Assembly: GCA_033239525.1 (NCBI GenBank)
Contig: BSYO01000010.1
Span: 11,497,379 to 11,561,378 of the forward strand
Length of the DNA stretch: 64,000 nucleotides
Origin: Nepenthes gracilis
Taxonomy: Eukaryota; Streptophyta; Magnoliopsida; Caryophyllales; Nepenthaceae
Direction of reading: 5' to 3'
Positions within the stretch are counted from its first letter, which is position 1. Every line of letters begins with the position of its first letter. This document shows positions 43,591 to 55,689 of the stretch, one piece after another. Below the pieces are notes generated by a model, which did not search any database, was not told the origin of the DNA, and saw nothing but the letters and a program-made list of their open reading frames with translations. Both the position numbers and the translations under genes were made by a program.

Positions 43591-44072
43591 CTATCCATCC
43601 CCTTCAAGACCCAAAGGATCGGGAGTCTCAAACTCCGTCAGTTCAGAGTGCGTCTTGGCAACCATGTTCTGGGAGTCTAGAAGGCCGACGTGGCAGCACG
43701 GTACCGCCAGCGAAGCTATCCTCTGGCTATGCCGAATACCTTCGTAGAATCTCCCTTCCAGCAAGGGAGCTAGCTCCTTCAGCCTGATTCTCAACCTCAA
43801 CTCCACCTCCTGCCATGCACAGGCATCATGTACCTCCCTGAGCCATGCCTGGTTCCGCTTGAGCTCCTCCTAAAGAGCAACGATCTGGTTTTGAGCTCCC
43901 ATGTTGGTGTCAGCCAGCTATGACACTCTCATCTCAGACTCTGACCATGCTTGCTAGAAGTGTGTCATGCGTGCCTATGCCTGCTTGATCTCTCCAACGA
44001 TAACCTACACCCTTGCTTCAATGACCTTCACCACCCTAAGGACATGACTAAGCGATAGGCGAGCACCGTCAG
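43591..44072 (-). pseudogene. E3 antisense gene, first part (aORF1), downstream piece
   Basis: The coiled-coil part: SESEMRV, QIVALQEELKRNQAWLREVH, ELRLRIRLKELAPLLEGRFY, SQRIASLAVPCCHVGLLDSQ. It matches E2 22150-22447 (ILSLQEKLEQLW, ELRSRFMPKEMAPVLERGF, SQRIVTLEE, INILDS). It is cut off from its N-terminal end by the solo LTR at 44073-46285. Confidence 0.65.
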
Positions 44073-46285
44073 TGTGATGGACCGTATTTTTTTATCGAAA
44101 ATTTGACAAAGTTTTGCCTATAATATAGATATCTACTAATAAAAAAAACCTATACAATCTCATGTACCAATATAATACATTCAATAATCTTGAAATCCGA
44201 CAACATACAACAACCTCACAATGTATCCAATTGCCACAATTTATTCGTGGCCCCAACGATGTATATCTAAATACAATATTAGCCAAAGAGAGATGCCACT
44301 AGGTACTTATTACAAACCTCAATACTTAGTGGAAGTATAGATAAATTTAAATATAGTCAAAATTAAACTATTTGATCATCAGTCTTATAGATAATATACA
44401 TTAATAAGCCTAATTAAAATACAAATATATACAATTATCCGTAATTAAACAAAACTACAAAATATAAGTCTTCGATATAATATTTCAAACTCAAACTCTA
44501 GTTTACTTTTAGTCTCTACTCTGTCCCAAGGGGTATAATAGGCCTGTACTAATATGAATGTAAGGAGAGGTAGTAAGGGTGAGCCAAACACTTAACAAGT
44601 ATAATATAAATAATGACAATAATAATACATGCAAAATAAAGCAGAAAAGAGGTATACGATCATAATGAGGATGTGCAATTATAAACATGATCGATGTGTT
44701 TTTGGAATGTAGTTGGCTCCTCATGTTTTATCTTTCCTTCTTTTTGGGGATGTAAATTTATTCATGCATAATTATTCATCATTGTGGATTAAGGCCAATT
44801 AACCTTACTAACTAAAGGTACGGGAGAATGAGGAAATGAATATGTTAAGCTACACATTCTAAAGTATCGGCTACATTTTAGGCTGTAGCTACTTAACCTT
44901 CATTTATCATATCGGCTGTATTTTAGACCTGTAACTACTCGACCATCATCTATATCCCCACATGTACCCCTGGGATCAAGGGACAATCCTCGTCTTTCTA
45001 TAGTAATATCCTAAGGCTTGCTAAGAGTATCACCTGCTCCAATAAGTGGCTAGGATATATAGCCAAGTGTAATCATTGAGTCTTTACTGTGATACCCATG
45101 TCATGCCAAGGGATATTATCCTTCGTAACATAATCCATGGTCCTAGTTTTATAATTTCTTATTCTTTTGAGGGAAAGTCCACCATACTTCTTTCATCACA
45201 ATTTCTCCATCCGGGAGAGCAATTCATTCATATAACGATTTATATATTTTTCTCTGAATACTTGTACGATTTTTATCTTTATTTTGAATTTAACTCTTCT
45301 AGCAACTTAACCTTTATGCATAAGCATCATATAACATAGGAAAGGTAAAAATTCTTACCACCGTAGGTCTAATTTGACTTTAGAGCTTCCAGATAACAAT
45401 TATCTTAATCTTAACAATAATATTTTTCAGATTTCACAATCTAACACATGCAAATATTTATGAAACTTAATTAACAATTGAACCATGCATAATCATGCAA
45501 CATTTCTTAAAAGCCTCGCGTGAACAGTATCCGGTTATGCATATCGGACGATTCTAAAAAATTTGGGCATTCAATGGATAAATGATCAAATTCAAGGCAT
45601 GGAAAATCATAATTTTAAGTTAATTTATGTATAAAATTTGAAATAAATACTTAAACGAGGTCCAGCGCATCCTAGGATTCCAACGAACGAAAATATACAT
45701 AAAACTACCAAATTAGATACCCAATCGATAAATTAACTTATATAGGATATGGGTAATAATATTCTAGTCCCAATTTGTGCAAAAGTCCCAAAAATTGAAG
45801 GCCAAATTTATCCGAGCACTGGGTTAGGATTTCAGTGAAAAAACGGGTCAATTTCTATAAATTTGAATACAAAATTTATATATATGTCATTCGCGTCTGC
45901 CACCACCTTGCCTGCGGTCGCCGCCGCTATAGCCGGCCACTGGGGTTGCCGCCTTCCACGGCAAACCCTCTTCTCTCTCCTCTCTTCTTCCCTTACTCAA
46001 AACCCTCGCTGCTCTCTGCATCTAATCCCCCTTCTACTTCTTGTAATGTTATTATTATTATTGTTATTATTGTTATTATTATATATATATTTTCGTTTTC
46101 TTTTAATTTTAAAATTCAAATTGATACTTGGGAGAGCGAATAGGCACACATAAGGCTCCGGCCTAACAAATCCAAATATCCTCTAAAATTTTTATAATAT
46201 TTAATTAATTTTTATCACATCCAAATTATCCAAAACAATAATAAATAATATCAATTAAAATGGATAAAAATTTAGGATATTACAG
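44073..46285 (-). mobile_element. Solo LTR X, related to the E1 LTR family
   Basis: 2.2 kb, minus strand. Read on that strand it starts TGTAATATCCTAAATTTTTA, like E1's TGTAATATCCCAGATTTTTA, shares AAATTGGA(C/T)GTG-type and AAAATTAATTAAATATT words, and ends CGGTCCATCACA. Flanks GTCAG (44068-44072) and GTTAG (46286-46290) are a 5-bp duplication with one change. No internal coding region is present, so this is what remains after LTR-LTR recombination. It splits the E3 antisense gene. Confidence 0.78.
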
Positions 46286-46556
46286 TTAGGCCTTCGATGT
46301 CGCGAGGAGGTGGACACCCCGTCCAATTTGAAATCTGGTGGGGCCTTTAGAAATCTCATCGGCCCGATGACGGAGGTCTCAAAATGGCAGCCTCTGCTGC
46401 AGCCGCAAAAGGCGTAGCCTCATCATGATTTCTTGAGGCTTGCATATCCCTTCCAGATTTATCAGAAGATGACTTAGACTCCGAAGACGAAGATGATCTC
46501 TCTATTAAATTCACCGCAACAAGGAAAGTGGGAGAAAAGCAACTGCATAACAACAT
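46286..46556 (-). pseudogene. E3 antisense gene, first part (aORF1), N-terminal piece
   Basis: LIERSSSSSESKSSSDKSGR then DMQASRNHDEATP, matching E2 MERSSSSSEFEPSSGESMRD and HTSGIHDEAAP at 21835-21930. The initiator ATG of E2 is ATT here, so the start is lost or lies upstream at 46556 (CTG/ATG context unclear). It is separated from the rest by the nested solo LTR. Confidence 0.65.
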
Positions 46557-46674
46557 TTTGCACTTTTCGGCAAGCGAGGGGTGCGAATCTTGGAGGGATT
46601 CTCAGCATTTAAATAACCAAAACCCACTAGGAAAATGGCGTCGTCAGAATGATGGAACGCACTCAGATGACTAG

Positions 46675-48586
46675 TGAGGTTGTAAGGATCGGGTTCCTAG
46701 GATTTAGTCTTTTGCGGCCTTAATGGGAAGCTCAATGTAGATAGCTAGATGGCCGGTTAAGGATTTCTGACTTATCGGTCAAGAATGGTTGGCCGGTCGG
46801 AATGAATCATTGACGAGATTGAATGATTGCCCGTATTAAAAAGTAGACGGTTAAGATAGTTGACTAGATTAGAAAGTTGACCGGAACTATGATAGTTGAC
46901 CGGATTTATAGTCATTGACCAGAAGTAGAAAAATAACCGAAATGTCCAAAAAATTACAGACTATAAATGAACAGTAATAACCGATGACTTAGAAAGAGAC
47001 CGAGGACTTATAAAGAGATCGAGGGCTCAGTGAATAAGAATGAAAGACAGTAAATGGAATGGTCAGATGATCGGAGTAGATTGATGGTAGGAATGAATCG
47101 TTGATCGGTTGTGAAAGTTAACCAGACTGGTTTGTTTACCGGTTTTGATTAGAGTCCAACTAGTCAAATCAGAGTAGCTGAGTTGCTTCCACCTACTCCG
47201 TTATCCTTCTAGAAGGAAATTGAAATAAGATAAGAAGTACCAAGTAGGTGACTTACCCCCACTTACTCCCATCTAACTGATTGTCTATAAATACTGAACT
47301 TGAGAGCTAGGAAATAAGTTGGGCAATCTATGAAAGAAGCACGAAGAGGAAGAAGGAGATGAAGGGGGAGGAGACAAGTCTTAGGCCAGATTTGAGTAAG
47401 GAGATTTGGGAATCAGGCAAGTGTACCTTATGATTAGTTTTGGCTGTTGCTAATTCTTGCTCAAACCCTCCAGGTATTATTGTTCTAATGCCCTTCTTCG
47501 TTATGTTTTTACGTAATGCATGGTATAATAATTGCTTTCTTATATTTTATAACAGAATTTCATGTTCAGCACCTATGTCATATTTTATATGTGGAATTAT
47601 GTCTCACGGTTCATGCTTGGAAACTGTTAGAACTCCTTCTGTTTAAGCCATGGTGCACGGACAAGTTATCTGCATGTTTAAGTACGGTCAACCTATATCA
47701 GTTTGCTATCTCTTCTATTTGCATGATTATTTACTGTATATATAAAAGTAAGAATTCCTCATTAAGAACTTCAAACATTTGAAGTCAAGATTTAAGAAAA
47801 TTAGGTTTTGATATTTGACGGCCGAGTAGCTGCAGACTTAAAATATAGCCATTTTCGATCTATGATTGCCGAATAGTTATAGGCCTAAAATATAACTGTT
47901 TTGGATCTATGATGGTCGAGTAATTGTAAGCTTAAAATGTAGCCAGTTTTGAAGCAGGAAAATTGGTTTTGGATTTAAGTTCGATTTGAAAATTCGTTCT
48001 CATGAATTTATCTTTGGCCCATGTTTTATGCTTCTGTATAATGCTCTTATTTTATTTCTTTTGATTTCGTTTGAATGTATATTTATACATGCCTTTCCTT
48101 ATTTGTACCTTACTAAGCAATCTGCTCACTCATTACTATTTTCTCACCTTTAAACGAGTAAGGATTTATGCCGGATGAGAAAGATTAGAGCCAGATAGAC
48201 TAGCCAGATAGGAAGATCGATTTGGATTCTTATAGTAGCTTTTGATCGATTGATATATCTTTGGTCATTTTGGAGATTTTGTATGATGATTCCGCTATAT
48301 ATATTAATTGTATACTTTTACTAAATTTTATGGTTGAAAAATTTTGATTCCTAGTGATATCTCATTCGATAAAGTCTATTTTCCATAGCCGACCGACCTA
48401 GATAAGGTCAATCTAGCATCTTGGCCGACCAAGTTGTGGCTGACTTATGAAGTCTGGCTGCTTAGATCCTATGTGTGCATGATTATTTAAGTTATGTATG
48501 ACTATTCATGATCATCTCATTACTAATTTACATTGTGTGATGAACGGACGAGTGTTGTAACTCGAAAAGAGCCCCAATCCATCACA
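46675..48586 (+). mobile_element. Solo-LTR-like insertion Y
   Basis: About 1.9 kb inserted just upstream of the antisense gene's N-terminal exon. Ends CCAATCCATCACA at 48586, the same CCATCACA end as solo LTR X; starts near TGAGGTTGTAAGGATC (46675) or TGTAAGGATC (46681). Flanks resemble an imperfect duplication (ACTAG at 46670-46674, CTTAG at 48587-48591). Contains a TATA box, TATAAATACT, at 47285-47294, so its likely transcription direction is plus. It has no coding sequence. Boundaries are provisional. Confidence 0.6.
47808..47953 (+). repeat. About 48-bp tandem repeat in insertion Y
   Basis: Three units with the core GCCGA(G/A)TAG(C/T)T...AAAATATAGCC, spaced about 47-50 bases. Two related units, on the opposite strand, occur in solo LTR X at about 44860-44945 (GGCTACATTTTAGGCTGTAG, GGCTGTATTTTAGACCTGTA). 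Confidence 0.8.
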
Positions 48587-48591
48587 CTTAG

Positions 48592-49925
48592 TACGAACAT
48601 TGATAGAGGTCAATAGAGTTTCCCCCATGTGGTGGCACCCTAAAGCATCGCACCTTTCCAAGGAGAGCTATTATGACGCAATGACCCCGGGTTCCCAACG
48701 CAATGAATGGGCCAGCACTTTTGCCTGATACAACAACCGTCAGCAACGTTCTACCTCCCAAGGTAGAACGCGCTAGCAACTAGTCCCCTTTTTGTCCTCT
48801 CATCGATGGTCCCCTTTCGGACCCGAGGGACGAACGCCGGACAAGGTGACCAAAAGTCACCCAGCATTCGGAACGAGCTAGCGTTCGGGTACGTATAGCA
48901 ATGAGAGGGCCCTGCGGCCCTTGAGTCATATCACAAGAAAGAAAAAGAAGTACTCAGCAACACGAAGAATGAAGACAAAGACTACTGCTTTTATTCATTG
49001 GAACTCTTTACAAAGTACAAGATTTGCTATAGTAAAAGTGCAAAAAAGAAAAAGTACAACAAGGAGCAAAAAGCTCAGGATGGCGACACCGCCGAAGGGA
49101 CTCGGCTTGGGGAACATGATCACGCAGCATCACGCCAACCCCGATCCCGCTCTCGTGCCAGCCTCATGCCAATCCACCACCGAAGGCGCATGTAGACTGC
49201 CACGATAGAAGGAAAGGCATCATTCATGGAAGTTTCAATGGGGCTATGACTCACTCGCATGCTTCCCAGGGAGACTCTGGGATCCACCTCCTCTCCCTGG
49301 TAGCATATTTGGACTACCAACCATGGAAAGGGCCAGCGGCGACACGCTATCGAAGGAACAGAGCCCCATGAGAGAGCATGCGCCCCACCTAACAACTAGA
49401 GTCACTACTAGCCGTGAAGAAAGAATATGGCGACAGCAGAGTGGCCGAACCACTCTCACTATGAAGAGGAATCACCCACAAAAAGGGCATGACAATAGGC
49501 TTCCATAGCAACTTTGGATCTCCCACAAGTCCATCTGATCCCTTCGTGGATCCTCACAAGAAGCACAATGAGCCAAGGACTTCGCATCACTTCTCCGAAG
49601 AATGGCTAACCATGGGTCTCCTCAACTGGGGAACTTCTCTATTTATGACTGTGCCAGCACCCGACAAGTTCCCAGAGGGGCGTATAACTCGATGGTTGAC
49701 TATCATGGAAAAGGAAAGTCAACAATGTTGAGCCGGACAGCGAGACACGAATCCTTCCCGATAAAGCTCCGAATCCTTGTGATGTCTGAAAAGGCTACAT
49801 ATTCGCATGAGGAAGGAGCCACGCCATGAAGAAATGAAAGCCAGCGCATCATAAGAAAGGTCACACGGATTGCCAATTGGACCCACGATGAACATGCCAG
49901 GCCCCAGCATTGCGTCGTCCCTAAG
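48592..49925. other. E3 region between the antisense gene and the 3' LTR
   Basis: No convincing gene. The part next to 48590-48780 is related to E2 21560-21680 (minus-strand translation GHCVIIALLGKVRCF) and may be a leader exon of the antisense gene. Confidence 0.4.
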
Positions 49926-49938
49926 CATGGGGGGCTAG
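49926..49938 (+). other. Polypurine tract of E3
   Basis: CATGGGGGGCTAG directly before the 3' LTR start TGTTGGG. It is identical to the E2 tract. Confidence 0.93.
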
Positions 49939-50818
49939 TGTTGGGTCCAACTCAAAGATGGGCTAGGAAAAGCAAGGCCCAATCAAAGAGACACCAGTCC
50001 AATAAAGCAGTAGGCTTAGAATCCCTCTGAAGCCCAGCAGGTTTAGATGCATAGCTCATGCAGCATTTCACGACAATGACCAATCAACGCGTTGCTATAG
50101 CCTGCTAAGGCAGCTGCAGGAAGCAGGAGCTTGCCCAAAGAATGTTGGCCAATGAGGAAAAGGTCAGCGCTGCAAGCTGCGACGCACACTGTCCTCCCAA
50201 GCCGCTTAACCAATCAGCGCACAGGCACCAGACCAAGCGTGGCCAACACCCAATGACGGTCTTCGCACCATTACAATACGACAACTGACACGTCAGCCAC
50301 TATCGGCGGTAAGTGACTGGTGAATCCCAATTTATCACATGTCGGAGGTTCCTACGCTCAAGGTTCTCCACCATGGAGCTTATAAATATCCTTTCCTTTT
50401 AGCAGGAAAAGGATTTTGAATCCCTAATTCAGGCCTCTACAATCTCTCACCGATCTGGAATCCTGATTCCCCAAAGCCTCTATCAAGCAACCTTAGTGAA
50501 CCACTCTAGCAGTGCATCCATCGAAACCTAACCTCCCTAAACCGCTCAACAAATCTTGTATTCTCGCACACTCACATATCCCATCGCATCTCACATTCAC
50601 TCCCGCATCTCTCTGTTTATTGCGAAAGATATCTGACTTAAGTGTCAGAATAATTTTGGTGGAAGAATTTCTCGTCGATTTCTGACCTCTTTTTTATAAT
50701 TTGTGTTATGTAGGACCTAGGTTGCGGAGAGCAAAAACCGGACTGCTCGAGATTGACTTAGGCATGGAATCCGAAGGCTCCCCAATCCGCCGGAGAACCC
50801 GGACCCAGGGATGCAACA
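49939..50818 (+). repeat. 3' LTR of E3
   Basis: 880 bp from TGTTGGGTCCAACTC to GGATGCAACA, with the TATA box at 50381-50390. It matches the 5' LTR end to end with scattered differences, mostly C to T or G to A. Confidence 0.94.
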
Positions 50819-50823
50819 ACTTG
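50819..50823. repeat. Target-site duplication of E3, right copy (ACTTG)
   Basis: ACTTG right after the LTR end GGGATGCAACA, identical to 33534-33538. Confidence 0.95.
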
Positions 50824-52946
50824 TAATGTCACCCACATCGAATTTAGGAGTGTTTTATATCTCATAAAATTTAAGATGCTTGTTCTTTATATTTTAATTG
50901 TTTACTTTTTGACGAATAATTACAATTTAACAATTTTACAAAATTAAAAAAATATGTTAAAATTAGTTATTTTAAAATAATTATATTATAATTATTTATT
51001 TTAAAATAAATAATTAAGATAAAAAAAATAAGCATCTATATTTTTTTTAGAGACATAATCTCACCCACGTTAGGCAAGGAATAAACCATTCATGAAATTC
51101 AACAGACAAAAAGGTAAACCTATTTCAGCAGATTATCCATAATAGGGTTGATTTTATGGAACTGGTATAAGATTGAATATTTCCAACTTCTGAAGATTTT
51201 TCAAATATTTTCTAAAGCGATATACGAAGAGCATGAACGATCAATTACTAGGAAAATATCTTTAAAAGGCTTTAGTACATATTTCACGCGTATGTAATTT
51301 TTCTCCTTTAGTTTGTTTGGAATAAACTTATGCCAGTCTGATTTCTTAAATTTAAAACAATATTTGTAAATGACAAGCCAATTAACTATGTTTTTATAAA
51401 AAGTAGAATTAATATGAAACTTATATCTCAAAACTAAGTTATAAAATATATTTTTCTCAACTTTATCTTTTAGTATTATCTTAAATTTAGTCAATTGAAT
51501 GGAGGCAAGTTAATTTTTTTTTTTCTCTGTTTTTCTAACTTTTATTTTAGCAATGAATTTATACTGATATGAAAGAGTTATAAAATAATATTTCTAATTT
51601 TTTTTAAAAAAAATTATTTTTTTTCTCTGTTTTTCTAACTTTTATTTTAGCAATGAATTTATACCGGATCAACTTTTAAACCAAAGCGATCATAGTATAA
51701 ATTGATTGTAAAATGAAAGTTATAACAAAATCTTATAAAAGGTGTTAATTAAAATATAAGTTGTATGTGGGACAAAAACTCCAAGAAATTAACATGTATT
51801 TAAAGTTAAAGGTGATGAATAGTTAACTAATATCTTACTTAACTAAAAGAAATAATAATGACTCAAGTAGAACATAACCTAACCCATCCAATCGCTGCCT
51901 AGTCTTCCTTTTGGTTCTATCTACTCGGCCGAGCACTCCTTTGGCTGGACCCGATTTAAATCTTCAAAACTCGGGAATCAAATGAGTCAAAGATGACAAT
52001 ATTAGAATAGCATAATTTTCAATTAAGCCAATCCTATTGGTAGTTTAATTGATTGTGTTAAGTCTTTTATCTTTATTCATAGGAATGCAAGAATCATCCT
52101 ATTCATCCTTTCTAAGACATATACTAGATCAATTCATTTGGTATTACATAGATTTTCATAAATAATGTTTAAAGGCCTGAGAAATTCTATAATCCCTGAT
52201 TATTCTTAGCTCACTTTGAAGGGCAATTTAATCACCATTTTTCTTATTTTGTCATCTCTAAAATTATAATTGTTGGTAGAAAATGATGATTAGACATAGA
52301 ATGGATATTGATCTCAAGGCTTATTATAGCCGCATGATACTTTAATTGGTATTCTAAACAGGTAAAATTTTTGAACACCCCAAATTTCAATTAATCCAAC
52401 TATAATAGTCTTTTTTTTTAAATCATGCTTAGCCTTTTTGCCCTTATTTTCAAGAGCACAATAAAATAGCTATTTTTTGTCTTAATTAGAAAAGATGTAT
52501 TAAATTTTACTCATACATTACAAAGCAATTAGGATTCTCGTAAGTCAGAATTTACTTTTGATTTCCCCATTATTCTTTTTTTTTTATTCTTTTATGCTTT
52601 TAGAGTTTTATTGGCTTTTACTTTATGATTTATATTGTTAGCATTTTGAGATAAACAGGACGGGGCAAACTTTGAAGGAGAGAGGAAGAAGGCCTGACAC
52701 CTGTAGTCATTATTGATTTTGATGTTGGCTGTTTAATGTATCATCAGGGGAAAAAAAAAGATGGCAATGATTGCAGAGGGTTGCAACGTGCAGTACCTGT
52801 AATACAGTTCCAACTATTTGATTAATTGTGATCTAATGTTGACATTTAATAAATTAAAATAATATAATATATAAATATTTTTATTTAAATTTTTTAAAAA
52901 ATATTAAAATATCTAAATATTTATATAATAAAAAAAATAAAAATAT
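50824..52946. other. Spacer between E3 and E4
   Basis: Very AT-rich, 2.1 kb. An open stretch on the minus strand at 51494-51201 is a lysine/asparagine/isoleucine-rich translation of AT-rich DNA, not a gene. It contains one short direct duplication (51518-51664). Nothing else recognised. Confidence 0.55.
51518..51664 (+). repeat. Short direct duplication
   Basis: A segment of about 48 bases ending TTTTAGCAATGAATTTATAC occurs twice, at about 51518-51565 and 51617-51664, nearly identical, with a 51-base interval. Confidence 0.88.
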
Positions 52947-52951
52947 ATACT

Positions 52952-53940
52952 TGATGGGACACCAATAACGGGCTGACTCACGAAGGAGGAATGACCCAAA
53001 TCAACAACGGCCCAATTCTACCTGGACTGTCAACGCTTCCATTGACCAGATGAAGAGCAAGTGGGCCGGCGAAGATCCAAGAACAGGATGGCCCATTAAA
53101 GCTTAAAACAGTCAACACTTTCGTTGACCGGAAAGGTGGCCAGTAGACCAGTTGGGGCCAAGGACGCGGATGGCCCAAGCAATAATTGGTCCATGTGTTC
53201 ATCTCAAAAGTATAACGGTTATCTGCCCTAATTTTTTGCCTCCTCAAGAAGGCAAACTCCACTATAACAGTCATCTCCAGAATCAGTGTATATCCCGGGA
53301 GGAATGTGCCAAAATCTGTGTGCTGTCTGTTGAAAATCCTAACAGTTACAAAACACAGAAGGAAGGAGATTAATTTATTGGACTGTTATAACCAGAAAAG
53401 CGCTCACACCTGCTCCAAGGAAGGCAACAATCCTTAGTAGAGTACATGGACATCCAAACCTTCGGTGTAAGGAAGGCAGCCCAATGCCATAACTATAAAA
53501 GGCCATGAAAGCTCCCTTCAAAGGCACGCTCTCAAATATGCACTAAAACGCCCGCAAAAAGCCTCCAAGCAATTTTAAGCTCTTAAAAGTTCTTAATCTC
53601 TCTCGAGTCCTCTAGCGCTTTCTCTCTCAGCTTCCAGTTCCCAATGAACTTTGGACTGAGAAGTTCTACTCCTCACAAGTAACCACATAAATCATTCATC
53701 CCATAAGTGCATTCCCGTCTACACAAAACACTCATTAGTATTCATACTGCATCCACCTTTTCATTTCGAAAGGCCAATTATTGACACGAGCATTGGAGTG
53801 TTTTCAGTGAGATCAAATCCTACTGTCATCTGACTTTTTGTTTGAAGTTTTGGTGTATAGAACCCAAAGCTAAGTGAATGAAGACTGAAATCCGACAGAC
53901 TATTCAATACAAATCTGTTCAAATTTGGATCATGGACACA
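52952..53940 (+). repeat. 5' LTR of E4
   Basis: About 989 bp from TGATGGGACACCAATAAC to ATCATGGACACA. TATA box TATAAAAGG at 53494-53502. The 3' partner is outside the window, so the ends rest on TG/CA, the abutting primer site and the gag that follows. Confidence 0.7.
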
Positions 53941-53960
53941 TCATTGGTATCGTCTATGGG
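53941..53960 (+). other. Primer-binding site of E4
   Basis: TCATTGGTATCGTCTATGGG directly after the LTR end. TTGGTATCGTCTATGGGA has the Tat second half with one change and a first half that resembles an initiator-Met-type TGGTATC. Confidence 0.6.
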
Positions 53961-53961
53961 A

Positions 53962-55500
53962 AGCTAACAAAAAAACTAACGACTTTTATCTCTGCAAACA
54001 CTTTCCTCTACAAAGCCAATACCATAAGGCAGAATGGTGAACACCAGAGTCCAAGTTATACTAGTAACCTAGTCAGAGGGGCACCCATGCCATTCCTCCA
54101 AAACCTAGTGGAGCCCATGAATAATATGAATAAAATACTCCTAATGCTTTGTACCCGCCAGGATAAGAAAAAGTAGAGGGCTTCGCCCTCCACAGCTCCT
54201 ACCCAGGTCTCCAGGAGAGGAGGCCAAAGGAAGAAGAAGCCGGCCAAGAAAGCCGTGAGACTGGCCAATTCTCACACTTCAGATACCTCCAACTCTCAAA
54301 GACATCCCAAGCTTGAGGGGCGCTTGGGCCATAGGACTCTAAATGAGAGTTCAAAAAGAAGGAACCCCCGATATCTCGGGACAAGCCAAGGCCTCAAGCT
54401 CAAGAGAGAGCCTCTCAAAATGAGCGATCCATCAGCGGATAGTAGCCGGCTGGCAACACGCCACAATACTGAAAGAACAGAGTTGAGAGTTTATCTCAAC
54501 TCCAAGAGATCTGAGAACACCTCTTGAGTGGAGGCAAAAGTTCAGGAGATCTAAAACCGTATTGAAGGCTAACAATAAACATGCCATAGATTTGGAAAGG
54601 TCTCCCTTCGCTGTTGAGATCTTGAACCGCCCATTGTCGACTAAATTCAAGATACCGACATTGGATTCTTATAATGGGAGCACTGATCCCATGGACCACC
54701 TGGATCACTTATGCACCCATCTGAGTCTCCAGGGCTTGAAGGATTCGACAATGTGCTGATACTTTTTGCTCACCTTGAAGGGAGATGCTTCAATCTGGTT
54801 CCAATGGCTCCCATCAAACTCGATCCAAAATTTTCGGGAGCTCACTGACTTCTTCCTGGTCCAGTATGGCTTTAACCACCTAGAAAAGAAGTAGCCATAG
54901 CATCTCTCCTAGATCAAGTAAGATAAGGAGAGAATCCAAGGAAGTTCCTGGAGCTCTTTGCAGTAGAGGATAGTAGAATCCTTAGGCTCACAGAGGAGAT
55001 GAAACTTGACAATTTCATCTCAACCTTGATGCATGGGGACTTCTTCAAGCACCTGGCTCATAAGAACACGTAAACCATCCGGAAGCGGAATCTATCACCA
55101 GGGCCTACGCAGTCGCCGAGGAGGTTAATGAGGCAAAGCATCCCAAGAGGACCGACTAGCCTCGCTCTTTCTCGGCCGATGGAAAGAGAAAAATGGTGGC
55201 GGCGATAATCCCCATCAAAAGCAGCACAGGACCGGAGCAGTGGACCGTAAGGAGTACAAGTCGATCGACCTGACTCCCCTCAATGACACACTGGCTAATG
55301 TCCTCAAGTAGATCTGTGGTGAAAAGTTTCTCAGGTGGCCGAAACCACTGAAGAATGCGGAGGGAGGAAATCCAACTAAGTACTATGATTTCCATCGATC
55401 TCCAGTGCATACCATGGGGGATTGAAAAATGCTCCAATGCGAGATTAAGGAGCTCATCTGGAGGGGCTATCTCGCCAAGTTTGTTAGGAACCCTAGGCAA
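53962..55500 (+). pseudogene. E4 gag
   Basis: N-terminal NLVEPMNNMNKILLMLCTRQ near 54100, a basic linker (KKKPAKKAVRLANSH), and the capsid-like domain: LERSPFAVEILNRPLSTKFK, IPTLDSYNGSTDPMDHLDHL, YFLLTLKGDASIWFQWLPSN, FRELTDFFLVQYGFNHLEKK. The first three catalogued blocks are in different frames. The zinc-binding motif is damaged (KYYDFHRSPVHTMGD, cysteines lost, near 55378-55422). Confidence 0.83.
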
Positions 55501-55689
55501 AGTTCTGGAACATTAGGCAGGGAAGAACCAAATCCATCCTAGCTACAGAATTGAGTTGCGGTTGGCGTGGTCAACATAATCATGACCCGACCAGCCAAAA
55601 CCAAAGTGGATCACAAGGAATGATAAGCCGGACGGAAGAAGCAGAAGACGGAACAGAGTGTCATTAGCTTTAACGATAGTGACATGAAT

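Larger units (their letters stand above)
33539..50818 (+). mobile_element. E3: Ty3/gypsy retrotransposon, Tat-type, with two nested LTR insertions
   Basis: 17,280 bp with LTRs 33539-34419 and 49939-50818 and a perfect 5-bp duplication ACTTG (33534-33538, 50819-50823). Order: primer-binding site, gag, protease, RT, RNase H, aRNase H, integrase, tandem repeats, antisense gene, polypurine tract. The insertions at 44073-46285 and about 46675-48586 account for about 4.1 kb, so the element itself is about 13.2 kb, close to E2. Stops and frameshifts are common in pol. Confidence 0.93.

Noticed and set aside
51201..51494. Minus-strand open frame of 97 codons
   Set aside because: AT-driven composition (Lys, Asn, Ile, Phe), in a spacer with no other coding signal.
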